From assembly GCA_008973525.1 (NCBI GenBank), contig WACJ01000044.1:1364001-1428000 (forward strand): a stretch of 64,000 nt of DNA. The letters run 5' to 3'. Positions within the stretch are counted from its first letter, which is position 1; the number at the start of each line of letters is the position of its first letter. The notes under the pieces were generated by a model. The model was not told the DNA's origin and made no database searches. It worked only from the letters and a program-made list of their open reading frames with translations. The position numbers and the translations under genes were made by a program. This document shows, in pieces, positions 33,625 to 44,944 of the stretch. This DNA is from Stenopsyche tienmushanensis (Eukaryota > Arthropoda > Insecta > Trichoptera > Stenopsychidae).

Positions 33625-34590
33625 TAAACAATCTCGCCAAAAGTCAAATAGAATTGTTTAGCAGGAGGGGAGTTTAAACAACGAAGGCTCTCAATGGGAT
33701 ACCTTCAAGGATTAGTGCTGGGATCACTATTCTAGAACATAGTTCTGGAAGATACTCTTCAATTTGCATTGCCAACGGACTTTATGGCTTATGCTGACGA
33801 CCTCACTTTTACTTATTGTGGGAAGACACGCAGGTACATCTGGAACAGGGCTTATAAGGTTACCAGTCTTCTCTGGTAATGGAGCGTAACGAACAAGCTC
33901 CGCTAGACAAGCTAGACTGCGATTTGCTGCCATTAAAAATACACCACCTATCTGGGCATCACGTTAACCGAAAGATGATAATTCAAACAAAACCCTGCTA
34001 ACGCGATGGCTAAAGCTGCAAGGGGCTTTGGGGTAAATATTCAAACTTGCAACATGTTGGCAACATAAATCTGGCAAGAAACCCTTCAATCCAGACGACG
34101 CAGCAACAATAGACTCGGGAGAACAAAGAAAGTGGGCACAGAAAGCTGCTCTAAATGAATTGGAGCATAGGTGGTCATCTTCGACTTCTGGGCGCCATCG
34201 CTATCTATTCTTCAACTACATCCAACGAAGAAATAAATATACATGACTATGCTCAAATCATTAGGCATCACAGTTCCTCACGGAATATGGTCCATTTAAC
34301 GCCCATATAATGGAATTTGGCCACGTAAATACATCGAATTGTCCATGTGGAGATCGGTACGTGAACGCAGACCATATTCTGTAGACATGTGAAGCCCGTT
34401 GGGCTCAGATATCTGATGACCCGCCCTGGTGCCTTCAACGCGTTCTATACAAGTTTCGATGTCAAAGGCTCTCCAGGCGATTACTACGAGAAACGATAGG
34501 TTATTCCAAACAACTCTTAGCAGCCACTAGACAGAAGCTCAGAAGTGTAGTGGCTTCCCTATCTTCTTTTAAGCCTGTGTAAGTATATGC
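33625..34590 (+). pseudogene. Decayed non-LTR retrotransposon reverse transcriptase and C-terminus
   Basis: The plus strand shows LQGLVLGSLF and NIVLEDTLQFALPTDFMAYA-DDLTFTY, the palm region with the catalytic YADD box (33790-33801). Further on come fragments of the thumb (AMAKAARGFGVN near 34005), then CPCGDRYVNADHIL..CEA near 34340-34390, the CCHC knuckle that closes such proteins, and a C-terminal strip RRLLRETIGYSKQLLAATRQ to about 34560. Stops and frameshifts occur throughout, so it is dead. It resembles R1/I/Jockey-type elements but differs in detail from the 4.5-9.3 kb copies. An LTR adjoins at 34594. Confidence 0.85.
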
Positions 34591-34593
34591 TAG

Positions 34594-34865
34594 TGTAGCA
34601 TGAGCGACTTACCATCCACACGTAGTAGCGCTGTTAACAGCGACATCTTCCATCTCTCTTTGGGTACAATGTGTTATTTTAACAGCGCCATCTCTTGTGG
34701 CCCTGCTGAGACATTGCACCTGCATACCGACCGATTGTTTCTTGCGCGTGCACTATTGTCCGTTGTAGTGACGCGCAGGAGGCGGGAGTCAGGGAGTCGT
34801 CGGTTAGCCTTGGCTGCAGGAGGTCGTCCTTCCTGCAGCCAGATTTCTCTCTCTCGTGCAAAAAA
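34594..34865 (+). mobile_element. LTR 5' part (type A)
   Basis: It begins TGTAGCATGAGCGACTTACC, then aacagcgacatcttccatct, aacagcgccatctcttgtgg, cttgcgcgtgcactattgtc, and the stem-loop GGCTGCAGGA-GGTCGTCCT-TCCTGCAGCC (34813-34841) with perfect 10-bp arms, then agatttctctctctcgtgc. The second half of the LTR is missing. Close copies at 17069 and 63496. Confidence 0.75.
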
Positions 34866-35377
34866 TTGAAGAACAAGTGCGAAACGACGGCCGTGTGGCG
34901 CTTAACGACCTTCATTAAAAAATACTTAACATTTCAAGAAGTCTCCTTGGTGTAAGAAAAACTTGGTGTTACTACATTCCAGAATCCAAAAAAAAAACAC
35001 TTTTTTAGGTTGCCAAAAAAAGTCATCAATATGACTCATATTATGACCTGAGAAGGTCTTCTTTTTATCGTAGCTACTCTCTGTCTCAAATTTAATTTGA
35101 TTAAATTTGTATCCACGAAAAAATATTTTAATCCATCTGATTGGTTTCGTTACTTCTGGCAGAAGCTAATTTGTTGTGTGGATGACTAGTGCAGATGGAT
35201 GCAAATCAAACGATATTTGGAATGCAAATCAAACGTGATAATATGATTGTATGATATTCAGAAGCATTAAGGCCCAATTGATTACAGTCAATGAACTCCA
35301 TCATCTGAATAAAACGTTTGTTCATCATACAATCGATGCTTTCAATTATACTAGCAGCATTGCAAAGCCTATACACA
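34866..35377. other. No recognised feature
   Basis: AT-rich spacer between an LTR and a mariner-like remnant. No open frame with a known motif. Confidence 0.4.
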
Positions 35378-35884
35378 GGGCCATTCAATAAGAACGCTCT
35401 ACTTTACCTAAATTATAACGACCAAATTATTGAAGCAATATCTATTAAATATATTTTTAATTATTTAATAGAGTATGGCAAATTATTATAAAAGATTTAA
35501 ATGTCGAATAATATTTGTAAATTATCAAATTTTGCACATTTTTTTCCAAAACAAAAATAACATTGCCAATATCCGCCAATCGTCACTATCAAGCGCTACA
35601 GATCGATTATAAACAATTTATTGCGATTAAAATGGATGATTTAGATAGTTTGTGATTTAAGCAGGATTTATGACACAACGCATGCTACGATGAACTTTCT
35701 GCATGGACGATTTGAGGACATGGTTATCATACCGATCTAACATCTTTAAACTTAGCCCCACAAAGTCAACATAACAAACGCCACCATTTTTCTTGCCACC
35801 AATTCAGTCATATTTATGCAACAATCATCGAAAATTCTACCTCTCAAATACTCGCCACCAAACAAAACGCCTTGTAATATATTA
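35378..35884 (+). mobile_element. Mariner-like remnant, family F2
   Basis: The left end GGGCCATTCAATAAGAACGC is the best example of this family's terminal repeat. The interior parallels 5790-6270: attattataaaagatttaa, a strip near 35670-35730 corresponding to HNACYDELSAWTI-type decayed second-aspartate region, and the C-terminal NAIQQIQSDL-like segment near 35770-35850. The right end is not recognisable. Strongly decayed. Confidence 0.65.
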
Positions 35885-36509
35885 ATTCTGTCATATGCAA
35901 ATTCTCCGATTCATATGTAGTTTTAAATGTGATTTAAGATGCATATTCTTTATTTAAATAGTATATTTTATGTGCAAATCCCATAAATTTATATGACAGG
36001 AGTGTATCCCGCCACTGTGCAGCATCTCACCAGGATTCTATCGTTCTGCAATTTCTCTCTTGTCAATACTTCATCTCGCTGAATTAAATTGCGACTTTAA
36101 AAATAATGGTCGGATATAAGTTAAGCTACGTTCTATGACGCTGAAAGATATTTCAGCGCTTTATTTAGAGAATATTATTTTTCGTAGCAGCAAAAAAACG
36201 ACAATTTTCGCCGGAACGACTCGGAAAAAGGCTCCAAATTAAATTAGCTTCCGTTTTGAATGTTTTCTTCAATACTTTTATACCCTGACAGATATTGAGA
36301 GACTGCGCCTCCAAATTAAAACTTCAGCCCGGAGAAGCCTTCGGCATACGTAATAAATTTTTATTTGTTACCCCTCTCGTTCCATGTCCGAACAAAATCA
36401 ATTAGCAAAGGGTCCACAAGGAAGAACCAGCTTCCACAAATTTGCATCACCATTTTTAAAAAAAAAAAATTTCAATATTAAATTGGCAAATTTATTTCCG
36501 TCTACATAA
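35885..36509. other. No recognised feature
   Basis: AT-rich sequence without open frames of note or repeat ends. Confidence 0.4.
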
Positions 36510-36880
36510 AGCGTCTTTCTATATGTAACGCCTAGATTTTATCACTATATAATATTTACATGTGACGTTATTTCAAATGATATAAGCCATTTTGTTTTAG
36601 TAGAAAGTAGTACAATTTTAACTATGGACAGGTTTATATTGCAACAATGCGTTTATATTACATAATTGAACAAGTTTTCAAACAAATTTTTTTTGGCGAT
36701 GAAGCTCATTTTACAATGGATGGATTCATCAAAAAGCCACATTCATGTTATTCAAAGAAGATGTCTACACCCACCAAATTACTATTTGTTGTGCATTTTG
36801 GACAAATGAAATCATTGGACCACTACATTTTCCTTTCAATCCTTTTAAAAAAAATCTTCAATGTTGATTGTCTATATTAA
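36510..36880 (+). pseudogene. Mariner-like transposase remnant, family F4
   Basis: The strip before the gene matches 32060-32150. An ATG at 36624 starts MDRFILQQCVYI, which corresponds to the beginning of a group of arthropod mariner-like transposases with an N-terminal helix-turn-helix. After a large deletion the frame of 36647-36880 gives IFFGDEAHFTMDGFIKKP, holding the first catalytic aspartate of that group (the D of DEAHF), then LLFVVHFGQMKSLDHYIF. The rest is absent. Family assignment is from motif memory; the deletion and missing catalytic parts are seen directly. Confidence 0.7.
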
Positions 36881-37865
36881 TTTAAGCTAAAAACGCATTT
36901 TTATATATTAAATAGTTTGAGAAAGAGTCAAAATCAAAGCCACACAAACATCGTACAAATTGCATCCTTCAAAAGAATGTACGATACAGATTTTTCATTA
37001 AAAAGTACATTTTTACGGATGCAATGTGCACGCATTCTGCTGCAAACTCTTTGTAAAAAATTGCATATTGGAAGCCGAATGCAATTTTAATATTTATTAT
37101 GCTAAAAGTTGAACACAAACTCAAATATACCCATGATACAACATTAGACTACATTTGGATCAAATATGCATTGAAAAAGCATTTGATATTTCGTTACACT
37201 GTGAAAAATTACTGTATGAAATTTCTGGGTATAAATTTATATTTATTTACAAATACGTATTTATTTATAAGAATAAAAATATCCCTGAATGGCCCTTAGA
37301 TTTTAAAAAACTTCTTTAAAACGATCTCATCCTTCTCAGAATAAATATAGCTTCGGGGTGCGCGTTTTAAATAAGGAAGTTTCCCTGCCGCATCCTTATG
37401 AAAAGCGTCAAAACTCAACTATCTCAATGCATTAACCAAAACGGATTATGATATAATTTTTAAAATATAATAAATAAAAACTTTAAATGTTTTTCTATAA
37501 TATGAAAAAAGAAATACATTTATATCTCTCATATAGTATTTATTGTTTATTTTTAAAATAAGGTAATTTCTCTGCTGCAGTTTGCATTATCCATGAATAT
37601 TAATCATTATTCCAGCACTGGATACGATTTAGAATTAAGTATGCGAGCATAAAATACGCTAAAAAACATCAGAAATCAATTTATAAAGCAGAAGATATTT
37701 CAGAATAAAAAATCGCATAAATTGAGTCATAACCATCATACATAAAAGTCATAAAAGATAACAAAATATACATAGTTTTTATGCTTGGCAACGATTTTAA
37801 GCTGAATGTACAAAGTTAAAGTGGAGGCTTCGTAAGTTTGTCTATATAAAAAAGAGAAGATCATA
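36881..37865. other. No recognised feature
   Basis: Very AT-rich. A 66-codon plus frame at 37099 shows no motif. No repeat borders seen. Confidence 0.4.
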
Positions 37866-38100
37866 TACGAGGGTCATTCATAAAGTATCGTTACAACTAA
37901 TGTTTCTCCTCGAGAATTATTTCTCGATAATTTCTCGAAAAATATGCAAAATCGAGAATTGTAATTAATATAATTAATCCTTCAACCTTCAAGATTCGTC
38001 TGTATTATACAGGATATTTTGCATATGAACCGACAATTTTTTTTTGGGGGTTAAGGAGGTTTTTTGCTATGTTTCATACGTAGGCCCTGTATCCAAAGTG
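37866..38100 (+). mobile_element. Fragments of two old mariner-like ends
   Basis: The strip agggtcattcataaagtatc-gttacaac at about 37870 matches the terminal repeat seen at 63876 (family F6). Further on, gttaaggaggttttttgcta at about 38050 parallels 14820-14850 beside the F5 element. Both are small pieces without coding content. Downstream to 38600 nothing is recognised. Confidence 0.4.
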
Positions 38101-38599
38101 TCATTTTTTCAACATTTTGAAAAAATACTCAAAAATTTCACCTTTGAATCATAATATTTTTTTAATCTGTGGACGTAATAGCACGAAATAACGGTTTTTA
38201 TTTTTTGAAATATATCTTTCGTCTACATTTTTTATTTGCAATTGGTTTAGAGAAAATTACTTGTAAGCTTCCAAAATCACATAAAACTTCTAAACTCTTT
38301 AAGTAAAAACTAACAAATGTTTTGAATTTAGTTTAGTTTTAAAAAGTTTTCTAGATTACACTCCTTCCAACAATATGCTACATGCTATACAAATCATTCA
38401 ATAAGTTGTTAAATTTGAAGAAGTACCAGTTTGGCAGTGTCAGGTTAAGAAAATACTTTTTATGCTTAAGATGTTTTTATTAAATTTATTTACAAAATTT
38501 GTTCAATTTGATCACCTTTGCTTTGTTACCAATATTTTTTCCTTATTTCAACTGTATTTATCAAAAATAGGCTTTTTTCTTTCATTTTGCAAAGAAATG

Positions 38600-38715
38600 T
38601 CCTTCAGATCTGACACCAATGGATTTCTTTGCCTGAAGACGTCCCCTATTCCGTAGCTCGCACAGTCTCCAGACTTGACACCATTGGATTTCTTTGTCTA
38701 AGGACATGCAATCGT
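38600..38715 (+). pseudogene. Duplicated C-terminal mariner-like motif
   Basis: Two neighbouring strips each encode the segment preceding the third catalytic aspartate: agatctgacaccaatggatt-tctttgcc (SDLTPMDFF) near 38607 and ccagacttgacaccattgga-tttctttg (SPDLTPLDFF) near 38669. They are about 62 bp apart in direct orientation, which suggests a local duplication within a transposase remnant of the F2/F4 type. Confidence 0.6.
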
Positions 38716-38877
38716 ATGATCCGATTTCAATTACACACTAAGATAATAATATTTAATACTTCGCTCTTTTACATAAATATTTTTATTCTTCAAAATTTCT
38801 TGAGATCTGTCTAGAAATTTGATGAATGAATTCTTATTTCTCGAGAAATTAAAATCATAGAGAAATCAGAATCCCTA

Positions 38878-39452
38878 GTTACAACACTTATATAGGATCG
38901 TCTTTTAGATTTTGGGGTGTAATGACACAACCACGACTCAATGACACGATATAATGACACTCTCCAATACGAAAGAGTCCAGAAAAACTTCTCTCTCATG
39001 TGCGAAACGATCCAAAAATTAACGTACGGTGGTCACGCGATTTTGTCGATGTTCCCGTGTGACCATTCTGGGCACCCACGGAGCACACAACTTAATGTAA
39101 CCAAATTTTTCTGACACAATATCAACAAGGAGACTTTGAAAAATGTCAGCGAATTCTTTGTAATGGTCGTCAAGCACCACACGACGATCATTTTGTATTT
39201 GTTCTTCAAAAATTGTCAGATATGACTGATGGTCTTCCATTTCTTGCCTCGTCATGAGTATCAGTACGGCCTTCCCTGAACAATCTAAGCCTCTTTATGA
39301 CATGTTGTCGACTCATCACATCACTAACATTAACTTCCACAAACTTCCAGAGGATTTTCGCGACGGAATTGTTTTTCAAATTTTAAAAAACGGATGACCG
39401 CGTAAATTTCGCATGTACGGGAAGTGGCAGGAGTGCGCGACGACCTTTCCAT
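38878..39452 (-). pseudogene. Mariner-like transposase remnant, family F6
   Basis: The plus-strand left border is gttacaacacttatatagga-tcg, the same terminal strip as at 50588 and 63888. On the minus strand an ATG at 39452 opens the N-terminal part, and 39255-39019 gives MTRQEMEDHQSYLTIFEEQI and SEKFGYIKLCAPWVPRMVT, the helix-turn-helix linker that precedes the catalytic core in mariners. Near 38940 SWLCHYTPKSKRRS follows, the strip after the first catalytic aspartate. The catalytic C-terminal half is missing. Stops and frameshifts present. Confidence 0.75.
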
Positions 39453-40663
39453 CGGAAGAATTTATTGCGACTAAACAAAATGGCAGATGCACCAATTTTT
39501 ATATATTCTTTCCCCTTGGAGCCAATATAATTGGAGATGATATAATTGAAAAACATGTGTTCAAAATAAAAAGAACGTAATGTCATTCGTCACGTGCCAT
39601 ATCTCGACATTCAAAATTATATATTTAATATCTTGTTCCACGGGGCGAAACTCTGTTCTTCGCATACTTGGCGCAATCTCACTGTTTTATAAATAACGTC
39701 AACTCGGTGTCTTCATTTTAGAACCACTTTATCATTTTGATTCAATATGCAAAATTACTCGAGAGACCTGGTCGTATTTTCCAGGGGCATTCTTAATATA
39801 AAATTCAACTCGGTCTATTTTTTAAGTACGTGTATATCTGTGAGGATTTGGCACACAAACACAAACAACTGCGAAAACAAGCCTTCTCTTTTAAACTGGA
39901 TTACACTTTACGTGTCAACTTGCCACTCAGCTAGAAATATCACCCACTCAACAGTTTATCAATAATAACATTATGCAAATCACGTTAATGGATTTCCCAC
40001 CCATTCCTGAACATGCGAAAAACTTGAGCACGTGAAATCATTTTTCATTTCGTATTATCTCTATTTCGCCACTCGGCACGCCGGATAGAGCCCGAAAGGT
40101 CAAAGGGCCGCCCAATGCCCAAAATAGGGCTCTTTATTTGACTTTGGTAATTTATCGAATTTATCTAATTGTTATCGAGGGCCGGCTCCTGTTTTATAAT
40201 CAACATATTTGCCAATTGCTCGTGAAATTTATGGTGATCGCCGCTTTTTAATTCAGTCGAGCTTTCGTGTTAATTTAGCATGTGTGCACAAGTAGCTTAG
40301 GTTAAATTCTTTGTCACGAGGTGAAACAATAATTATCATGCAATAGAATAGAAAATGATCAAAGAGAAATTGTGGCAGAGCAAAAAGGGGTGGTTGGGGC
40401 TGCGAGACAAAGGAACGAGGGGCTTAAATTGAAAACATTAAAGAGAGGGATGCTATGTGTACCCCAACACAACAAACAATATTGGTTCGTCCATTAAGAA
40501 ATTCTATAAAAAATACCAATTTGGTTACGATTTAATTAAGCTATGTATTCTTTTGTGTGTCCACAATATACAAAATCAGCCATGAAAACCTAAATTCAAA
40601 TATATAAACTAAATTTTGGAGGTCTCGATCCAAATAATGCATACCCCAAAATCAAGAAATAAA
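39453..40663. other. No recognised gene
   Basis: A 72-codon plus frame at 39747 and a 67-codon minus frame at 39383-39586 (the latter overlapping the F6 remnant) show no motif. 40060-40200 is less AT-rich and could be host regulatory DNA, but nothing specific is visible. Confidence 0.4.
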
Positions 40664-41024
40664 TTAACTCCTTGATAAGAAATTCCGCATAAGCTGCGAA
40701 CGGACTCGAATAATAAAACAAATTTGCACATTGAGTGCGGTAATTAGAGAATCTGTGACAGAGACGGGTGTCTTGCGTCTCATCGTATACTCGAACATCG
40801 ATGACTAGGCCGTTCTATAAAGATACCCATACACGTCTAAATATTTACAACTATTGAAAATAGCGATCCACAGCGCTACATTTTCCATGCCGTGCTTCTA
40901 TTTCTAATGCAATATTACTATATATTATTATTATGTTTATGTTTAGGCAAAGAAATTAACAAATATTGTGTGCTATCAACGGTGTTAAGGTTCATTTATT
41001 GATATGCAAGCTTCGCTCACGCTC
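40664..41024 (+). mobile_element. piggyBac-like miniature element, copy f, 3'-truncated
   Basis: It begins TTAA-CTCCTTGATAAG (40664), carries gcacattgagtgcggtaatt, gacagagacgggtgtcttgc and cccatacacgtctaaatat, then ttcatttattgatatgcaag and ttcgctcacgc, where it stops. No second TTAA border. Confidence 0.65.
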
Positions 41025-41473
41025 ATCTTCCAATAAATCACAACATATTTTTTTTCATTTCGAATCACTTATATTTAGTTATCAATCAAAATATAAAAAA
41101 ATCTTGAAAAGAACATTCCATAGGATGTCTAGTGTTCAATCTACTTTCTTCCCCGCTTAATATTTTTGTTCCAGTATTTTATTAATTATGTTTTAATCCA
41201 GGATTTGGGCAGATTTATTTATCATTTATACATCAAAATTTGTAAATGTTATTATATTGAGACGGAGCGGAAGATGCAATCTCAGTTTGCAACGTTTCAC
41301 CCTCTGAAAGACTACTACCCCTATTTCATTATTCGTTTGATCTCATTGACTAATCTTCAAGTCATGTCATCCTCATGCCATCGGTAAATATACTCAATTA
41401 TCTACTTTAATTTCAAATCACTAATGCTAACATTCTCTCTTGTAAAGGGTTCGCTTAACGTCAGCTAATTAAA
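41025..41473. other. No recognised feature
   Basis: AT-rich spacer with a 73-codon plus frame at 41166 lacking any known motif. Confidence 0.4.
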
Positions 41474-41880
41474 CTTGGGTAATCCCAAAAGTACCCGACT
41501 TGACACATAGATAGCAGTTGTTGTTTAAAAAAGTACTATCGAACAAATAAGATGACTAAGCCAGAAATTTTGAAAAAAAACTACAAAATGATATTGGATG
41601 ACCGTCGATTGAAAGTGCGTGAGCCAACAAACATGATAGATTTTTCAAAAAGGGCTGTACATATTGACTGAAAAATTTGACATGCGATGTGCGCAAGATG
41701 GATGCCGCATATTTATCACTGAAAATTCAGCAAAAAATCCTAAAAGAGTAGCCACAAGATCTGTGTGCCCAATCGGTCCGCGTTTCAGACCGCTGAAATG
41801 ACGAATAAGCGCCTCGCAATCAGACACCATGCCAGAAAATTTCCACAGAATATGGTGTGCGTCTTAGAGACAACAGTCAG
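41474..41880 (+). pseudogene. Mariner transposase fragment, family F3, with left end
   Basis: The left end CTTGGGTAATCCCAAAAGTA-CCCG matches the inverted ends of 62324-63138. Then, in pieces, come KMILDDRRLKVREPTNM near 41585-41635, ILTEKFDMRCAQDG near 41660-41705, and the shared block cccaatcggtccgcgtttca-gaccgctg near 41768 that also occurs at 44110, 60665 and 62840. The order of blocks differs from the 62.3-kb copy. Catalytic parts are missing. Confidence 0.7.
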
Positions 41881-42785
41881 CGCTAATGCAGAACTATTTT
41901 TTTGTTGTTGTTAAAGGGCAGAGATTTTTCTTGTGTACCTTCAGAGTTAGAGCCAAATTTAAAGTTATTTGTTTTTCAATATAGGCAAAATCAGAATTGG
42001 CATCCCTATCGAACAGGGAATGAATTATAAATTTGTGCAGCTATTTGAGTGCAGGCTTTAGCATATGTTGAGAGGCTTTACGGGTGACTTGCATGTGTCC
42101 CATTAGCGGTCAGTGACGCTTGTTTTTGCAACAAGCCTGTTATATGCACCAGGAACAATGACGTCAACGCTCCTCCAATTTATGCACACAATGAGGATGG
42201 CCACCGATGTGGAGATAAAATATTTCAGCAAAACGTAATACGATATGCCTAAAGCCAACACGCTCGTCTTCTACTGTTTGTCCGCTCACAAAATCGAATA
42301 AAAGTTGTTATTTTGCAGCAGAGTGTGTCCGACGCAAAGCGGATTCGAGCAGCTGGTCAAAGGACAGGTTTTGGGCTCATTTTTGCCGCAAAATGCATTT
42401 CGATGCAAAGTCGGTGAGGTTTTCAACCGCAGACTTTCGTAGCCCGGGTTATTTAACGTCGACTGCGGCCACTGACAGCTCAAACGAGTTCGGACGTAGA
42501 ATGCAACGCAAAAAATGCACTCATGCACCGAGGTGCATCCCATAATACGCTATCAAATGCACACAAATGAATACGTATTTCAACACCGCTCTTTATTTTT
42601 CTTTGTTGTGTGCAAATAAATAAATTTGAATACAGAAAAGCGTCGCTTAAAACATAGCTTCAAACCCGTGCGAAACCGATAAAACCGTTATTTTTGCTGG
42701 GAGTTTGCTGGGAAACCGCAACCGAACCGATATAAATGTTAGAAACTTAACCGAAACCAAAACCGAAATGAAAAATAATAGCCGC
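41881..42785. other. Unclassified repeat-like stretch with AACCG clusters
   Basis: Between 42660 and 42775 the unit aaccga or aaaccg recurs many times (aaaccgataaaaccg, aaccgcaaccgaaccga, aaccgaaaccaaaaccgaaa). Such clusters are seen inside some non-autonomous DNA elements, but no ends are identified. A minus open frame of 85 codons (42286-42543) shows no motif. Confidence 0.35.
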
Positions 42786-43067
42786 TTAACCCCTTAAATG
42801 GATATGACGTATATATCCGTCAAGACCAAAGTTCATGCAAAGTGGGTATGACGAATATATCCGCATTGTGAAAATGACGGATATGTCAATTTGCAGTGTT
42901 GTGTACGTCAAATGTAAGAATGATTCATCTCGGGAACTGACTTGTTCGAACTTGATGATATACTATTTTCGTATACTGGATAGGATGTACGTATCCGCTA
43001 GCGGCGAAAAAATCGCGTCACTACGGATGGCACTTTTAACAGTGAAACATAACGTTGAAGGGGTTAA
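42786..43067. mobile_element. 282-bp TTAA-flanked miniature element (second piggyBac-like family)
   Basis: TTAA at 42786-42789 and 43064-43067 encloses ends reading CCCCTTAAATGG and, inverted, CCCCTTCAACG. Inside the left part the motif atgacgNatatatccg recurs (42804, 42848, 42872 region). The sequence differs from the other TTAA families in this window apart from the CCC start. Non-coding in effect; the 84-codon frame across it has no motif. Confidence 0.7.
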
Positions 43068-43763
43068 AGCCCTGATAAAAAGACATTAGTATCCCTTTTT
43101 TAGCATGACTATGTAAACATTGTCGATAGAATGTCATGTCAAGTAATCCGATATAAATTTTCTTATAAATGTAAATTTATTTAGACAATGCTAATTTAAT
43201 ATTTTCTTCCTGACACTTGACATTTCTTCTCTAAGACTATTTTCCCAACAATATTAAAGTCTATACATATGAAAATCAATGTCTGTCAGCGTGCTGTCAT
43301 CGCGTTGTCCGATCCGGTTTTGTTAAGGTAAAAGAAGCCTTTAGTCAACTATACCAAAAGGCGTTAATCCCATGCAACAAATCAATCATTCATGTATTCT
43401 AAAAGCGAGTACCCGCCAAGCAAAGCAATACCTTGGAGCTACTTCGCACATAACAAATTAATCAATAACAAAATAAACTCCACAATTCAGCACGATATAA
43501 CGTGCTATCATTGACTCAAAAATATGTTAGGAAAGAAATCACTATCGACGAAAACGAACATCAAGATTTAAAAAACATTAACAATTTACAGTTCGGGTAT
43601 TCCGCGCTAAGCTTCTCCTAAAGTGTGGGAGACTTCGTAAGAAATTCATGAAACTCTATTTCTTTTGTAAAATTGATATAATTCTTAAATCAGCTAATAG
43701 ATTAAAACGAAATTTTAGTGGCGCCTACAAAAGAGCGTACTACATCAATATATTTAAATAAAA
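43068..43763. other. No recognised feature
   Basis: AT-rich sequence. No open frame or repeat border identified. Confidence 0.4.
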
Positions 43764-44040
43764 CAGTGATTTTCAATGTGTGGTACGTGTATCAGCGTGA
43801 TAAAATTAAAAAAAGTGACTTTTTGATATGAATTGTATGTAAAGGCATTGATTAAACGACACGTTTCAGGTGCGAGCATCAAAAAACAAAACACACAGGA
43901 TATGCGTGCATGCTTCTCACATGGACAGCTGTATGTGTGCTGCTCACGCTTCTTCTCCACTTTTTGCGGTCACTTGCGCTCTGAGCGCGGGGCAGAGCTG
44001 GCTAAAGAATCTAATTTCACTTTGAGATTCATAGGCTAGG
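43764..44040. mobile_element. Possible hAT-like end
   Basis: CAGTGATTTTCAATGTGTGG starting at 43764 has the CAGTG start and the following style of many hAT terminal repeats. A matching second end is not found nearby; gcgaaccagtttaatctaat near 44483 resembles hAT subterminal sequence only loosely. A 68-codon frame (43833) is without motif. Confidence 0.25.
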
Positions 44041-44104
44041 ATAAATATATAAATGTAAACTGCTTAAAAATTAAATATATGAAAATAATTTTATAAAACG
44101 TTCA

Positions 44105-44330
44105 TGAACGCAGACCATGCTCTGTGAACATTTTCGGGCATGGCGTCTGATCGCGAGGCGTTCCTTCGTTGTATCAGTGATCCGAAATACGGTCCAGTTG
44201 GACACGGAAACCTTGTGGTCACTACCTCTAATTTTAGGGCATTTAGAGCTTTTTGTAAAAGTGTTGGGGAAAAATTCTTCCCCGTGTAAAAAAAATACAC
44301 TTAAACGGTCTTCGAACATTTTCTTAACAA
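44105..44330 (-). mobile_element. Inverted copy of the shared GGTCCAAT block
   Basis: On the minus strand this shows gtccaactggaccgtatttc and the adjoining block also found at 41768, 60665 and 62840 (minus). In the copies at 41.5 and 62.3 kb the block lies inside family F3 mariners, so this is probably an F3 remnant. A 82-codon open frame covers it (44319-44071), reading SVSNWTVFRITDTTKERLAI, without stop codons but also without catalytic motifs. Confidence 0.45.
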
Positions 44331-44944
44331 GATTTAAATATCCATAAAAAAATGTGTAATTTTAAAATTAAATATTGTCAAAATTATTCCACACGCATAT
44401 AAGTTTAAAAAAATAGTCTGTGCGATAGTTTAAGACCTATTGAAAATCACATCACCAAAAGATTCACTTGTGGATTTCCCGTCGCGAACCAGTTTAATCT
44501 AATAGGTTGAGAATTTAATATCATAGACGAGTATTATTTGCTAAAATTTTGGTTAAAGGCCAATAAAGAATTACTCGCTAAAATCGGTTCGGATTACTGT
44601 TTGCTTGTCAGCGAGACCCAAAATATAGCCTTTGAGCAAACATATAGTTAAGGTGAATTAGAATATGTTCTTTGTGTTATAGATTAGGCTTGTCAGGAGT
44701 GGAAAATCATTTCATCGTGAGTTGTGTATGTGAAAGCCTTGTAAATAAAACGGAAACTTTCATCTTGCCACCCCAAAACTAACTAACAAGTTACATGTTT
44801 ATATTAACTGTTTTCAAATTCACTATGACTTTGATATTTTCGTGCACGCATGCCTTGTTAGCGCCATAGTCGAAGTTCATATCTTGAACTTAGCCGAGAT
44901 GAAGTTTAAACGTGTGCTTAACCCTTTCCTTCCCCCCGTAACAG
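44331..44944. other. No recognised feature upstream of the exon-like patch
   Basis: AT-rich. The last 30 bases (cttaaccctttccttccccc) form a pyrimidine tract leading to acag at 44941-44944. Confidence 0.4.

Noticed and set aside
42672..42775. Simple satellite of AACCGA units
   Set aside because: Units are irregularly spaced and mixed; not a true tandem array.
43833..44039. Shared VKALIKRH strip in frames at 43060 and 43835
   Set aside because: The two strips agree over only about 23 bases, with about 17 matches, and lie in unrelated contexts; probably coincidence.
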